A stretch of DNA of 64,000 nt from Forficula auricularia (lineage: Eukaryota; Arthropoda; Insecta; Dermaptera; Forficulidae). The DNA is taken from assembly GCA_024734495.1 (NCBI GenBank), contig JALMQS010000085.1:18732474-18796473 (forward strand), in the 5' to 3' direction. Positions 54,641 to 64,000 of this stretch are shown here, piece by piece (within the stretch, counting starts at the first letter, position 1; every line of letters begins with the position of its first letter). The notes under the pieces were generated by a model that saw only the letters and a program-made list of their open reading frames with translations, did no database searches and was not told the DNA's origin. The translations under genes were made by a program, and so were the position numbers.

Positions 54641-54972
54641 ATCTTTTCTTAATTAAAGTAATTATTTATAGATGAAAATCTGAATAAAAAAGTTTGTTTA
54701 CATTTTTTTCAATTATCTTTTATTTATTAATTGGTTTTTCAATTTTAAAACACACTAATACTTTATACCAAATATTCTTATACATTAGAATTTGTCAATT
54801 TAATTGATTAAAATTCCTCTTATTAAAAAACACTTACTAAAAATATTATCGCAAGCTAGAAGATCAAGTACAGTCGATGGTGTGGAAGTAATCTCCGAAA
54901 TCGAAGCCTCAAATACAATGTATACATTATTTCATGTAAAAAATTGCTTCAATAAAATTATTATTTATTTTT
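54640..54972 (+). repeat. Family C and D fragments
   Basis: AACACACTAATACTTTATACC recalls family C; 54,820-54,960 is family D (CGATGGTGTGGAAGTAATCTCC then GAAATCGAAGC). Confidence 0.55.
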
Positions 54973-55536
54973 AAATGAATTTAACTTTAAAGGACATCAT
55001 AGATATTAGAGAAATATTTTTACATTGCATATCAGAGAGGTTTGTCCCCTTAGGAATCGAACCCAAGCGCTAACTAAGCTTGCCGGGCCAGTAGCCAAAC
55101 CCTTAAGACAAATCTCTCTCTGACATGCAACATATATAATTATTATAGCTAGATTTTTCACTCCCTTCAACTCAAAGGGAATAGTGAAAATTCCTGCTAA
55201 ACTGAAAAAGTTTTCAGTCACGGAGTTAAAGACACCCAAAAAGTTACTTAAATCTTTGTTTTCACTGTAAATTCCATGGGTCCGTCACTGAAAACTTTTT
55301 TCAGTTTAGCAGGAATTTTCACTATTCCCTTTGAGTTGAAGGGAGTGAAAAATCTAGCTATAATAATTATATATGTTGCATGTCAGAGAGAGATTTGTCT
55401 TAAGGGTTTGGCTACTGGCCCGGCAAGCTTAGTTGCGCTTGGGTTCGATTCCTAGAGGACGAACCTCTCTGATATGCAATGTAAAAATATTTCTCTAATA
55501 TCTATGATGTCCTTTAAAGTTAAATTCATTTAATAA
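54973..55536. repeat. Recent palindrome, about 245-base arms, containing a SINE-like copy in each arm
   Basis: The arms (54,973-55,217 and 55,278-55,536) are nearly identical in mirror image around a ~60-base centre. Each arm contains a tRNA-like segment with box B-like GGGTTCGATTCC and GGCTACTGGCCCGGCAAGC. The centre carries ACTTAAATCTTTGTTTTCACT, which occurs again just outside the right arm at 55,602-55,622. Minus frame 55,006-55,239 is palindrome-derived. Confidence 0.85.
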
Positions 55537-55811
55537 TATTATATACTGGGTTGATTTTTGAAATAATTTCCATCTTTTTTAAAAAAAAAACACCCAAAAG
55601 ATACTTAAATCTTTGTTTTCACTTATTATTTATTATTTATTTAATTGATTAAAAAACTCTACAAATTGTTATTTAATTAAAAAAATAATTATACGGAATT
55701 TATTTATTTATTTATTTATTTATACTCCAGGGTCCAGGGAAGTTTGGTTACCGTGCATTGCTCGGTGGTTCCAGGTACTGTATATTTATAATTGATGGAT
55801 GATGATTAGGA
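55537..55811. repeat. Family C tail and CCGAGCAATG-type repeat end
   Basis: Family C-like text to about 55,690, a (TTTA)n run at 55,698-55,722, then GTTACCGTGCATTGCTCGGTGG and CCAGGTACTG, the third copy of the hairpin-type end seen at 4.8 and 40.4 kb. Confidence 0.5.
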
Positions 55812-55975
55812 ACGAGGAGTGAACCGCGACCTAATATCGTGTACACCTACTTCCACTTCCATTTCCAAGTAGAAAACAATAGATGAAGGGGGATTATCTA
55901 ATTAACTCCAAAATAATTCCAGATAATTGCAAAGACGTGTACACCTAATTCCAATGGCGATTCACCACTCGATTA
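55812..55975. repeat. CGAGGGGTGAAC MITE copy
   Basis: Ends ACGAGGAGTGAACCGCGACC and GGCGATTCACCACTCG; both GTGTACACCTA words are present. 164 bases. Confidence 0.8.
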
Positions 55976-56149
55976 TGAGATTCTTCTTTAAGCCTAATTT
56001 AAAATATACTATCGATTCTTAATAAATTATAGTGTTTTGGCATTTTTTGGTTAAATAATGGTTAAGACTAGAAAAGTTAAACTTGGCATTAAGAATGAGC
56101 TTTTTTCTGCCAAATATCAGCTCATACTCTATAAACGTTTAATAAATTA

Positions 56150-56325
56150 ATTATTGAATCATACTGAGAAATCAATGAGGTTGTCCTCTGCTTGATGCCA
56201 ACAAACTTATACATATATACCTATGTGGTATGTATACCAAATATAAATATGTATACCTATATATTATTATTTATTTGTTTGAGACTATAGTTTCGAAGGT
56301 TTGACCTTCATCCTTAGTCTCTTTA
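56150..56325 (-). repeat. Left part of ribozyme element, decayed hammerhead
   Basis: The terminal word GAGGTTGTCCTCTGCTTGATG (56,172) is followed by a minus-strand motif at 56,279-56,325: perfect stem II GAAGGT/ACCTTC with loop CAA, GAAA (56,294-56,291), ACUAUAGU and C17. The core reads CTAAGGA instead of CTGATGA, so G5 is lost and it is inactive. The matching right end is at 59.40-59.48 kb. Confidence 0.6.
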
Positions 56326-56335
56326 TTTGTATAAG

Positions 56336-59245
56336 TAGGGTGATTGTTGGGTTATATAGATCTCCTAGTCAGGACTTCAAAATTTTAGAAAAACTTAGAT
56401 AATTTTTTAAATTGTACATCTATGCAAAGTAAGGATATTTTAGTTTGTGGAGATTTAAATTTGCCTAATGTAAATTGGTCATCTGCGACAAATAGTAATT
56501 CTCTTGCTCAAATTTTGGTTGATGATATTTTCAAAAGTAGAAATTTTATCCAAATTGTTAGGGAGGGACTAGGCAGAGGTCCAGTGGGCAAGCGTCTGTC
56601 CTCGATGTCTGTTTAACCAACTTTGATAGTGATAATATGAGAGTCACTATTGAAGATGGAATTAGTGATCATTATTCTGTGGTAATAGAATATTCGGGAT
56701 CAGTTAGTCAGTCTCTAACCTTCGAAAAGAAGCATTGGCTGTATAGATTAGGAGATAAAATGGGATTTAATAATTTTTTGGAATCTAAATTTTTAGAATG
56801 GTCTGTAATTCGGGATGTAGATCAGCAATGGGATGGGCTTATGAATCTTTTGGAAGAAGGAAAATATAAATTTATTCCCTCTAAATTAGTTAAAGTGGGT
56901 AACGATCCTGTTTACTATGATAGAACCATTAAGAATTTAAAACGGAAATGTAGGATAGCATATTCTAATAAGAATAAGTCTTCGAATCATAAAAGAAAAT
57001 TCCGAGAGCTAAATAGGCTGTTGATTGAAAAAAAGAATTTGGCTAGAGTTAATTATTTGAATAATTATATAGATAGGAATTGTAGTAATAGAAATTGGTT
57101 TAATGTTTATTCGTTTCTTAAGGAATTAAATGTTTCGGCAAATGTCCCTGCGCTTTTAGGGGATGATGGTGAATTGGTTGAGGATAATGTGTTGAAGGCA
57201 AATTTATTAAATAGACAGTATTCGTCCGTTTTTGTAGCTCTAGAGGAGGGTGAGTTAGTTGATGGAGGTTCTAGTGATACGTCAGATGGAGGATTTGAGT
57301 CACTTTGGAATCGGATGTAGCATTAGGTATCAAGAGGTTAAAACCAGGAAAGGCCTCAGGGGAGGATGAAATTAATAGTGATCTCTTGAAATTTGTAGTG
57401 GATAGTATTTCAGAATTTTTATGTTTACTTTTTAATAGATGTTTGGATGAGGGAACTATGACTATTGGTTGGAAAAGAGCGTTAGTTATTCCTGTTTATA
57501 AAGGGGGAGATAAGAGCTTAGCTTGTGATTATAGGCCGAGTGAGTTTAACAAAGTCTGGTGGGCAAAATTTTAGAGAGGTTGGTAGGCTCTCGTATCCGC
57601 TCGTATTTGGAAGGAGCAAGGATGGTTCTATCATAGGCAACATGGTTTTAGAAAAAATTATTCCTGTAATTCTCAATTAGTTTCTTTTATTCAGGAATTA
57701 CAGGAAGCTTTGGATAAAAGTAAGTGTGTAGATGCAGTATTTTTTGGACTTTGCCAAGGCTTTCGATAAAGTCAGTCATAAAATTATTTTAGAAAAATTA
57801 AACTCGTCAGGGTTGTCTGTTAAGTTAATTAAATTTATTCGGTGTTTTCTTAGGGATAGAACTCAAATTGTAAAAGTGGGTAATGGTCTGTCTGATAGAG
57901 TAGATGTCACGTCTGGGGTGATTCAAGGTAGTGTTCTGGGTCCTCTTCTTTTTCTTATATATGTAAATGATTTGCCTTCTATCGTGCAATCATCTATTAG
58001 GCTTTTCGCGGATGATTGTGTCGTATATAGAATAATTGATAATGATTGTGATAGCCTTACTTTACAGAATGACCTGGATCAAGTTGAAGGATGGTGTAGA
58101 TCCAATTCAATGGAACTTAACCATTCCAAGTCAAATTTGGTTAGATTTAGTACTAGAAATCTGGTTAGTCCTCAAAATTATTACATTGGTGGAAATATTA
58201 TCAATGAATCTAAATTTTATAAATATTTAGGCATACATATTCAGGCAAATTTAAAGTGGGACATGCATATTAGTTATATAGTCAATAAGGCTTATAGGAA
58301 ATTGGGGATGTTTGGTAGAATTTTGAAGGGTACATCTAGAGAAGTCAAATCAAAAGTTTATTTAACTTATGTAAGACCTAATTTAGAGTATTGTTCTGTG
58401 GTTTGGGACAAACATCCACAACGATTAGAAGAAAAATTGATATGGTACAAAGGAGGGCGGCTAGATTTGTTTTTGGTAAGTTTGATAGGTTTAGTAGTGT
58501 CACTTCAATGATTAATGAATTAGGATGGTCTAGTTTATTGGAGAGAAGGGAATGGGCTAAATTGAAAGTGATTTTCAAAGCCTATAAGGGTTTTAGGAGT
58601 TGGGAGGAAATAACGAATAGATTTCAGGAACCAAGTTATTTAGGTAGAGCTGATCATAGAAAAAAGATTCGTAAGCCAAGATTCTTGAAAAATATCGGTT
58701 TACATTCATTTGTAGGATCTGGCATTGATTTGTGGAACAGTCTGTCTGTTACTACTTGGGATTATAGTCCTCTGCCCCCTATGATTAAATCAATTATAAA
58801 TTTTGTCAAGTCCTAATGTCCTAGAGTTGTGCAAAATTTTATTTAGTTCTCACAAGCAGAGATTAGGTGAGGTAGAGAGAGTCATACCATCCTTGTTAAG
58901 GTTTTGACCAGGTTTCCTTAACAGCTTATGGCAAATGTCGGGATGGCTAATGCGTCGCTTGCTCCTGGTATCAGGTTTTTGCGCGGAATTTTTAAATTAC
59001 TTTTTGTCTTTTGATGGAAATCTATGGTCATGTTATTTGTTAATGAGCATACATTTCTATTTTTTTTTTTTTTTTTTTTTTTACTTGTTTATTATTTGTT
59101 AAATTGTTGTAATTAATTTGTATTGATGTTTATTAATGTATTGTAGCTAGATTGTATTGATGTTTGGAGGACCTAGCCACCGAGGACTTGTGCCTCTAAG
59201 CAGGTCGAGAAATAAAGATTTATTTATTTATTTATTTATTTATTT
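56336..59245 (+). mobile_element. CR1/Jockey-group LINE, 5'-truncated and frameshifted
   Basis: A non-LTR retrotransposon with endonuclease and reverse transcriptase text on the plus strand (56,341-58,816). A ~400-base 3' untranslated part includes a poly-T run at 59,060-59,082, the text CCACCGAGGACTTGTGCCTC, and AATAAAGA followed by (TTTA)n at about 59,216-59,246. The 5' end is inside the endonuclease, a usual result of incomplete reverse transcription. Confidence 0.88.
56341..58816 (+). pseudogene. LINE ORF2 relic: endonuclease and reverse transcriptase
   Basis: The protein would nick DNA and copy LINE RNA at the target. Blocks in order: VIVGLYRSPSQDFKIL (about 56,345-56,395) and ILVCGDLNLPNVNW (56,443-56,484) from the AP-type endonuclease; SDHYSVVIEY (about 56,662) at its end; LKPGKASGEDEINSDLLKF (57,336) opening the reverse transcriptase; FAKAFDKVSH (57,746, first catalytic Asp region); GVIQGSVLGPLLFLIYVNDL (57,915); FADDCVVYR (58,003, the catalytic FADD); YLGIHIQANLKW thumb (58,227); RRAARFVFGKF near the C-terminus. 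Frameshifts near 56,400, 56,600, 57,310, 57,570, 57,735 and 58,430 and a stop in the endonuclease break it. The catalytic motifs are well kept, suggesting fairly recent decay. Confidence 0.9.
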
Positions 59246-59394
59246 TATAAATAATTATCGGTTATTTCTCATGGATTCAAATAAGCGATCGGATATAGAA
59301 AAATTAGTTTTGTTGTTTTAGCAATCGTTTGTGTGGCTAGCTTAAATAAATTATAAATACCTAATATACATATTTATATTTGCTATACATATAT

Positions 59395-59480
59395 AATATA
59401 TGTATATGTTTATTTGCATCAAGCAGAGGGACAACGTCATTGCTTTCTCTTTATAAATTAATAACTCTACTACTCTCAAA
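59395..59480 (-). repeat. Right terminal part of ribozyme element
   Basis: GTTTATTTGCATCAAGCAGAGG (59,408) and ATAACTCTACTACTCTCAAAA (59,460) are the mirrored terminal words of the element whose left part is at 56.15-56.33 kb. The LINE lies between. Confidence 0.6.
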
Positions 59481-60330
59481 AATAAATAAAAAAAATAAAA
59501 CTTACTTCAAAAAACTTAAATGCAACAAATAAAATAATAAGAACTTAAAAATAAAATAAAATACACTAAAAGGTATAAAATAATTATCTTATTTAGTTAC
59601 AACTAAACGACGAAATATTAACATGAAATTACTTTTTGAGGTCGGTGCCAAGCAAACTTACATATAAGCGAGCGTACCAAGTAGCAAACGTATTAAGTAT
59701 GATTCGTCGAGTGCGATTCATAAAATGTATATGTTTGGCACCGACTTCAAAAAGTAATTTAATGTTAATATTTCGTCGTTTAGTTGTTACTAAATAAGAA
59801 ATTATTTTATAGCTTTTAGTGGATTTTATTTTATTTTTAAGTTATTATTATTTATTTGTTGCATTTAAGTTTTTTGAAGTCGGTTTATTTTTTTTTAAAT
59901 TATTTTTATTTTTTTATTTTTTAGTGATGTTATTAATAGTGACTTAATATAATGCCTTTATAAAAGATTTTATTTGTCATAATTTCGATTATTTGCTCAT
60001 AAGAATTGGAGATTTACGTTATTTCGTCGTTGATCATATCATCAGAACTTGACCAAATTAATATGACACCATCCCTAAGATACCCCCTTTCCAATAAAAA
60101 AAGAATCATCGAAATCAGTTGATAAACAAAGAAGTTAGGCCTAAACAAACCTAACAAAAAAGGTCTAATACCAATGAAAAAAACAGGACCAATCGGAAGC
60201 TAGACTGAACCCAATGCAATATTTTTTTCAAAATCGGTTCACAATTGGCGGAGATATGAGGTAACATAGACACAAAAAAAAAAAAATTCAGTAGAATAGA
60301 GAACCTCCTCCTTTTTTGAAGTCGGTTAAA
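59481..60330. repeat. Foldback element with GACTTCAAAA ends
   Basis: Arms 59,485-59,655 and 59,735-59,900 (ACTTCAAAAAACTTAAATGC; TTAGTTACAACTAAACGACG) plus a tail to 60,330 ending CCTTTTTTGAAGTCGGTTAA. The tail contains AATCGGTTCACAATTGGCGG. Related to 53.13-53.87 kb. No transposase visible. Confidence 0.68.
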
Positions 60331-60665
60331 AATGAAATCTTTTCAATTAATTTTGAGACATTTTTAAACACAATGACTATCATTTCCATCAGCTCCCCCC
60401 TCCCTAGACGTTTCGAGTTATTAATTTTAAACCAGCTGCGAAGCCCGCCTTCGGATCTACCCTCCCTTGACTCCGGTATCCGTAATCAGGTCAATTATTA
60501 TTTAGTTAATTATTTTGAAGGTTTTTAGTTACTATTGAAGTTTCTTAATGCGTTGTTCATCTGTATCCGAACAACGATGAATGATTGTTCTCTTTAAATC
60601 ATCGCACTCTGGTTGTGGTTTGATTTTTAAGTATATGTCTGCAATAAGACAGAAGATTATTATCT
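60331..60665. other. No gene seen
   Basis: GCTGCGAAGCCCGCCTTCGG (60,435) resembles GC-rich repeat ends elsewhere. A 70-codon frame at 60,316-60,528 has no domain. Confidence 0.35.
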
Positions 60666-60669
60666 AAGG

Positions 60670-61520
60670 CAAATATCATTATACGAGCTTTTCGTTCGTA
60701 CCTTCGGCACGCCTTCCAGACTCGGCCCTCCGAGCTGGTGCCCTGGCGGGCAGCGTCTCGGTCCAAAAATGGGTTCCTCTTAAAAAACCACACTACAAAT
60801 GTATACCTGTAAACTTACGAAAATACATAGTCTCTTAAAAGTTTCGCCTCATTTTCGTCCTGACACAGATACAGAAATGAGGCACTAGATATGAATCTGG
60901 AAGTATTTTTTTCTATAATCCACAGCATTGTGATATTTTTTGAGTGGAAATAGATTTATTTAAATAAGTTGGATCGTGTGAGGAGGAGAATTATATTATA
61001 TCATTTTTTTTAAATTTGGGATCGATAATCGATATAAGGCTCCAAATATTTAAAAGAGATCAGGTGTTGTTTGTATGAAAGGCTGCTCCAGTATTGCCAT
61101 GAGAAACTCATATGGGCATGCGTGTCTTAAGTCGTTCAATTTTGTAAAAATCAAAAAATAAGAATAACAAAATTTAGATTTTTAAAAAATTATAAAAAAG
61201 TGGCAAATTATTAAAAAATAAACAAATAATATTTAAAATATAAATCAAATAAGATGTGATTAATTTCTTCTTCTGTGCGCAAAGAAAATCGAATAGAATA
61301 TTTAATTTTTGAGTGGTGAGGGGGGGGGGAGGAATAATTATCAGTATGTTTAATGTTTCTTAATTTAAAATCAATTGGAGTCTTTCATTTCAAAATTCGA
61401 GTTCAAATTACAATTATATTTCAAATTTGCCGTAAATATACCGACGGCATCAGCGCCCCCTGTCGGCAGCATTACGTTAGCGTTGCTGCAAATTAATCTG
61501 GGCTATTATATATATAATTA
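60670..61520 (+). repeat. Family E composite copy
   Basis: GTACCTTCGGCACGCC and GGCGGGCAGCGTCTCGG, the conserved 60-base arm to 60,850, a poly-G run at 61,320-61,331, the AT-rich body, and the end GTTGCTGCAAATTAATCTGGG match the order at 5.94-6.72 kb. An unrelated AT-rich segment (60,850-61,290) lies in the middle. Confidence 0.65.
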
Positions 61521-61920
61521 TTATATTTGGTTCGTTTGTTCGTAATTTTAGAGATTTGTAACTTAGCCTCTACTTGATGAAACCAGAGAAATGCTCCTGA
61601 GCCCCAAAAGGGAGGTAATTTTATAATTTCACGCTAACATAGAAATTGACAATACTTGCCTATCATGTAACTGACTCTTCAATTCGTTCAACTTCTTTTT
61701 AATTGTTACATTTGATGTTCACTCTCGGGGTCATCAGTTTTAGTTAATTATTTTATTGATAAGTAGTAATGAACACAATTTATAAGGTAAACTGATCATA
61801 AATTCATTTAATGAAAAAATATAATAAAACAGTTCACAAACAAGGAAAAACAAAGAATCTCAAACTATAAACAAAACAAAGAGATTAAATAAAAGAAAGT
61901 ACTTAACATATTTAAATGTC
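61521..61920. other. Unassigned DNA
   Basis: AT-rich text with no coding or repeat assignment. Confidence 0.35.
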
Positions 61921-61921
61921 T

Positions 61922-62188
61922 AGTCTTTGGATAATAGATATCGATGGTTAACAAGTGATACCTCGTATCTGCAAATTTTGCTGTTTTGAGTTATGTTCAT
62001 GAGTAAACTCAGGCAACTTCACCGCATCGTTCTGTTCGATAATTAGTTTTAAAAGAATGCAAACAAAAAAGCAAAAAGTTTTTTCTAAGAAAAAGTGCAG
62101 TTTTTAAGAAGTTTTCTTGCTCCTGTAAAATTGGTTTTTGCAGATACGAGGTATCACTTGTTAACCATCGATATGTATCCTTAGACCA
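61922..62188. repeat. Inverted-repeat element, about 50-base arms
   Basis: GATATCGATGGTTAACAAGT and GATACCTCGTATCTGCAAA at 61,938-61,978 with the complement at 62,138-62,172; spacer about 160 bases. It abuts the next MITE. Confidence 0.75.
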
Positions 62189-62492
62189 TGAAATATATAG
62201 ACACGCCCTCTGCTACTCTCCACACAGAGTGAAGTGAGGCCAACATCGCCTACAGATGACGTCATGTTCTCGCATAAATATTTTGGCAATATTAATATAA
62301 TATTAATTTGCGATTATTGGAATCCAAAATAAATAATCTAAACTACGATAAATTTATCTCAATGTATAATAATTCCTATAGGGGCTATGCTATTTCTGGG
62401 TGTTCCTACCTACAGATGACGTCACATTCTCCAGTTGATGTTGGCCTCACCAAATCGACACCAGGATGTGTCTATATATTTAATGGTCTAAG
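62180..62492. mobile_element. MITE with TTAGACCATxAAATATATAGACAC ends
   Basis: Terminal inverted repeats TAGACCATGAAATATATAGA and complement (62,471-62,490), with TA at the tips, suggest a Tc1/mariner-type MITE. Subterminal direct repeats CTACAGATGACGTCA (62,251 and 62,409) each hold the palindrome TGACGTCA, the consensus CREB/ATF binding site. GTGAGGCCAACAT and complement form inner inverted arms. Confidence 0.72.
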
Positions 62493-62639
62493 TATGTATC
62501 ACAAAGGGGGCTGGCTCCTCATTTAGTTGACTGTGACATCATAAATTCCTTCAAGTAGATTGGCAAGTTCTGATGTGGCCATCCACTTGATTTAATCATA
62601 CACCCTGGGTCCTCTCTTATATTTAATAAAATTATTTAT

Positions 62640-63350
62640 AATCATGTAGGGGGGTGTTAGTTTTTGCATTTTTAGACTACTGGTGGCCCACTGATTATAT
62701 GTATACAACATTTGGTTAATGGTATAGTTTTTAATTCTTTGCCCCCACCCATTTTAGGGGGTTAGTTTTTGCATTTTTAGACTTCTGGGGGCCCACTGAT
62801 TATCATGTATACAAAATTTGGTCAAGTTTGCTCAAATGGCCTAGATTTTTATTTTGTTGATCCCCCTCTAATTTTGGTCCTAGAAAAAAAAATATTTTCC
62901 TTATTATAAGTTCATTTTATAGTATATTTCATTTTTCTTGTTTTTTTAGTTTGAAAATATTATAATTTTAAATTTTAACACCCTCCCCCCTTAATTTTGG
63001 GTCGATATGCACCAAAATCTAATCAGCTCTTAATCTCAATGCACCAAAACTACGTGTGAAATTTGGTTTTGATTTTCACACTAGATTTTGAGCTTGCTGG
63101 TCCACAAAATTTGGTAACGCACGGACTAACAGAATAACAACCAAACAGACATTTTGACAAAACAATTATTGTCACGAAAAATATAATTTTTTCGATGTTC
63201 ACTTATTAGAGGTTTTTTGTAGAAATAAATGCCATGGTTTCGTGCAATTATTTTTTATCAAAATAATTTAAGTCGTTTTTAAGATATTTTGAAAAAATAA
63301 GCAAAAAAACACTTTTTTTTCATGCACGTTTACAATACTTGACCATACCC
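62640..63350 (-). repeat. G/C-run dispersed repeat, inverse copy of 20.4-21.3 kb
   Basis: GGGGGTTAGTTTTTGCATTTTTAG (split words), TTGTATACAAAATTTGG-like text, AGCTCTTAATCTCAATGCACC, and CATGCACGTTTACAATACTTG at the end correspond to the 20.4 kb copy in reverse. No coding frame. Confidence 0.68.
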
Positions 63351-63539
63351 TGTATTGTAAAGTAATATGGTTTAATATAGAACAGTATGTACCGAGTTTT
63401 AAAAAATTTACCTTTTTTTCCTTCTAATATTATTTTTGATTTTTTTTTGTGGAAAGAATTAATCTTTAATTCTCGATAAGTTGACATATAATCGATTAGC
63501 TTATAAATCAGTATATATTTATATAGAAAAGAATTGAAA

Positions 63540-64000
63540 AGCAGCTGAAAATTGTTTAGAAAACTTGTTGGGAGGGTCAGTAGAGCCTTTGAGGGATTGA
63601 GGTGTCCCATCCAGAGGACTCGAATTCATTGCCATCTGACAGCTACACGTCAATTGACATGTGCGGGCAGACCCCGAGGTCCGATTATATCGAGAGAGAG
63701 AGCAAGCACCCGCCCTGTATTTATTTGTATTCTACGATAAGAGAGACGAGTGTCGTCGGAGATGCCGTTTAATCAAGACCAGCTCAAAAGATCGCCCCCT
63801 CGCCCTTCTGGTCCACCAGCTTCCCATTTGGAGGACATAGTACTTACTACAAGGGAATTCGATTCTTTGAAGAAGGGGGTGCCTCTTGACAAACGATTTT
63901 TCTATAAGGTATCGAAATTGTCTAAGTGATTGGATTAATCGTAGAAAATTGATTCGTTCCCTCTTTTCGGACAAGTAGTTAAGTTTTCACACAAATAAAT
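63540..64000. other. GC-richer single-copy island at window end
   Basis: No repeat relatives seen. A candidate exon lies within it on the plus strand. The overlapping 80-codon minus frame (63,732-63,974) looks like a shadow. Confidence 0.35.
63762..63929 (+). CDS. Candidate coding exon (hypothetical)
   Basis: A 55-codon frame starts MPFNQDQLKRSPPRPSGPPA and contains EFDSLKKGVPLDKRFFYK, followed at once by GTATCG, a possible splice donor at 63,909; without splicing it ends at a TGA at 63,927. A stop lies just upstream (63,738), making this ATG the first. The mix of proline-rich and charged residues looks protein-like, but I recognise no family. The window ends before any downstream exon could be checked. 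Confidence 0.28.
   Translation: MPFNQDQLKRSPPRPSGPPASHLEDIVLTTREFDSLKKGVPLDKRFFYKVSKLSK

Overview
This window is AT-rich eukaryotic nuclear DNA with no long intact gene. It is a graveyard of transposable elements, and its content suggests an arthropod or related invertebrate: mariner (DD34D) and DD41D Tc1/mariner relics, a CR1/Jockey-group LINE, RTE-like LINE pieces, a Penelope-like element (PLE), tRNA-derived SINEs, a hAT MITE and many foldback repeats. I cannot name the species. Nothing looks prokaryotic: there are no operons, rRNA or dense ORFs. A few GC-richer single-copy islands (about 11.2, 17.7, 45.3 and 63.7 kb) may hold host exons or control DNA, and three short candidate exons are given at low confidence.

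The main result is a recurrent RNA motif, CTGANGA - one linker nucleotide - hairpin - GAAA. This is the core of the hammerhead self-cleaving ribozyme. I find it about twenty times on both strands, usually as mirrored pairs in the two arms of a palindromic element (8.7-9.0, 9.2-9.4, 9.8-10.1, 14.0-14.7, 19.9-20.3, 29.9-30.4, 42.6-43.1, 52.8-53.1 kb) and also singly (25.2, 27.9, 31.9, 36.6, 56.3 kb). In the better copies the flanks pair as stem I. The bases after GAA form a self-complementary A...U word (ACGU, AUAUAU or longer, ACUAUAGU) followed by a non-G base, where stem III and the cleavage site should lie. That fits hammerhead variants which build stem III only as a dimer, a type reported in association with Penelope-like retrotransposons. 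One copy here (25.1-26.4 kb) flanks decayed PLE reverse transcriptase and GIY-YIG endonuclease coding sequence.

Layout. 0-11 kb: GC-hairpin repeat family E, C/G-run repeats, then three ribozyme foldbacks. 11.5-13.4 kb: a deleted mariner and a TIR element with repeated GATGCCACAC-type words. 13.7-20.4 kb: ribozyme foldbacks, the ~640-bp family C repeat and a palindromised DD41D transposon. 20.4-25 kb: G-run repeat, MITE, mariner relic, SINEs. 25-27.5 kb: the PLE relic, then family A inserted in a MITE. 29.9-37 kb: ribozyme foldback, second palindromised DD41D element, and family A with a ~118-bp tandem array and its mirror copy. 37-46 kb: repeats, family A interrupted by a hAT MITE, another ribozyme foldback with a nested palindrome, and a quieter stretch (43.8-45.7 kb). 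46-56 kb: nested foldbacks, an RTE-like LINE relic, the best ribozyme pair, and a SINE-bearing palindrome. 56.3-59.2 kb: a frameshifted CR1/Jockey-group LINE lying between two halves of a ribozyme element. 59.5-63.4 kb: foldback, family E, MITEs and G-run repeats; the last 0.6 kb is single-copy-like.
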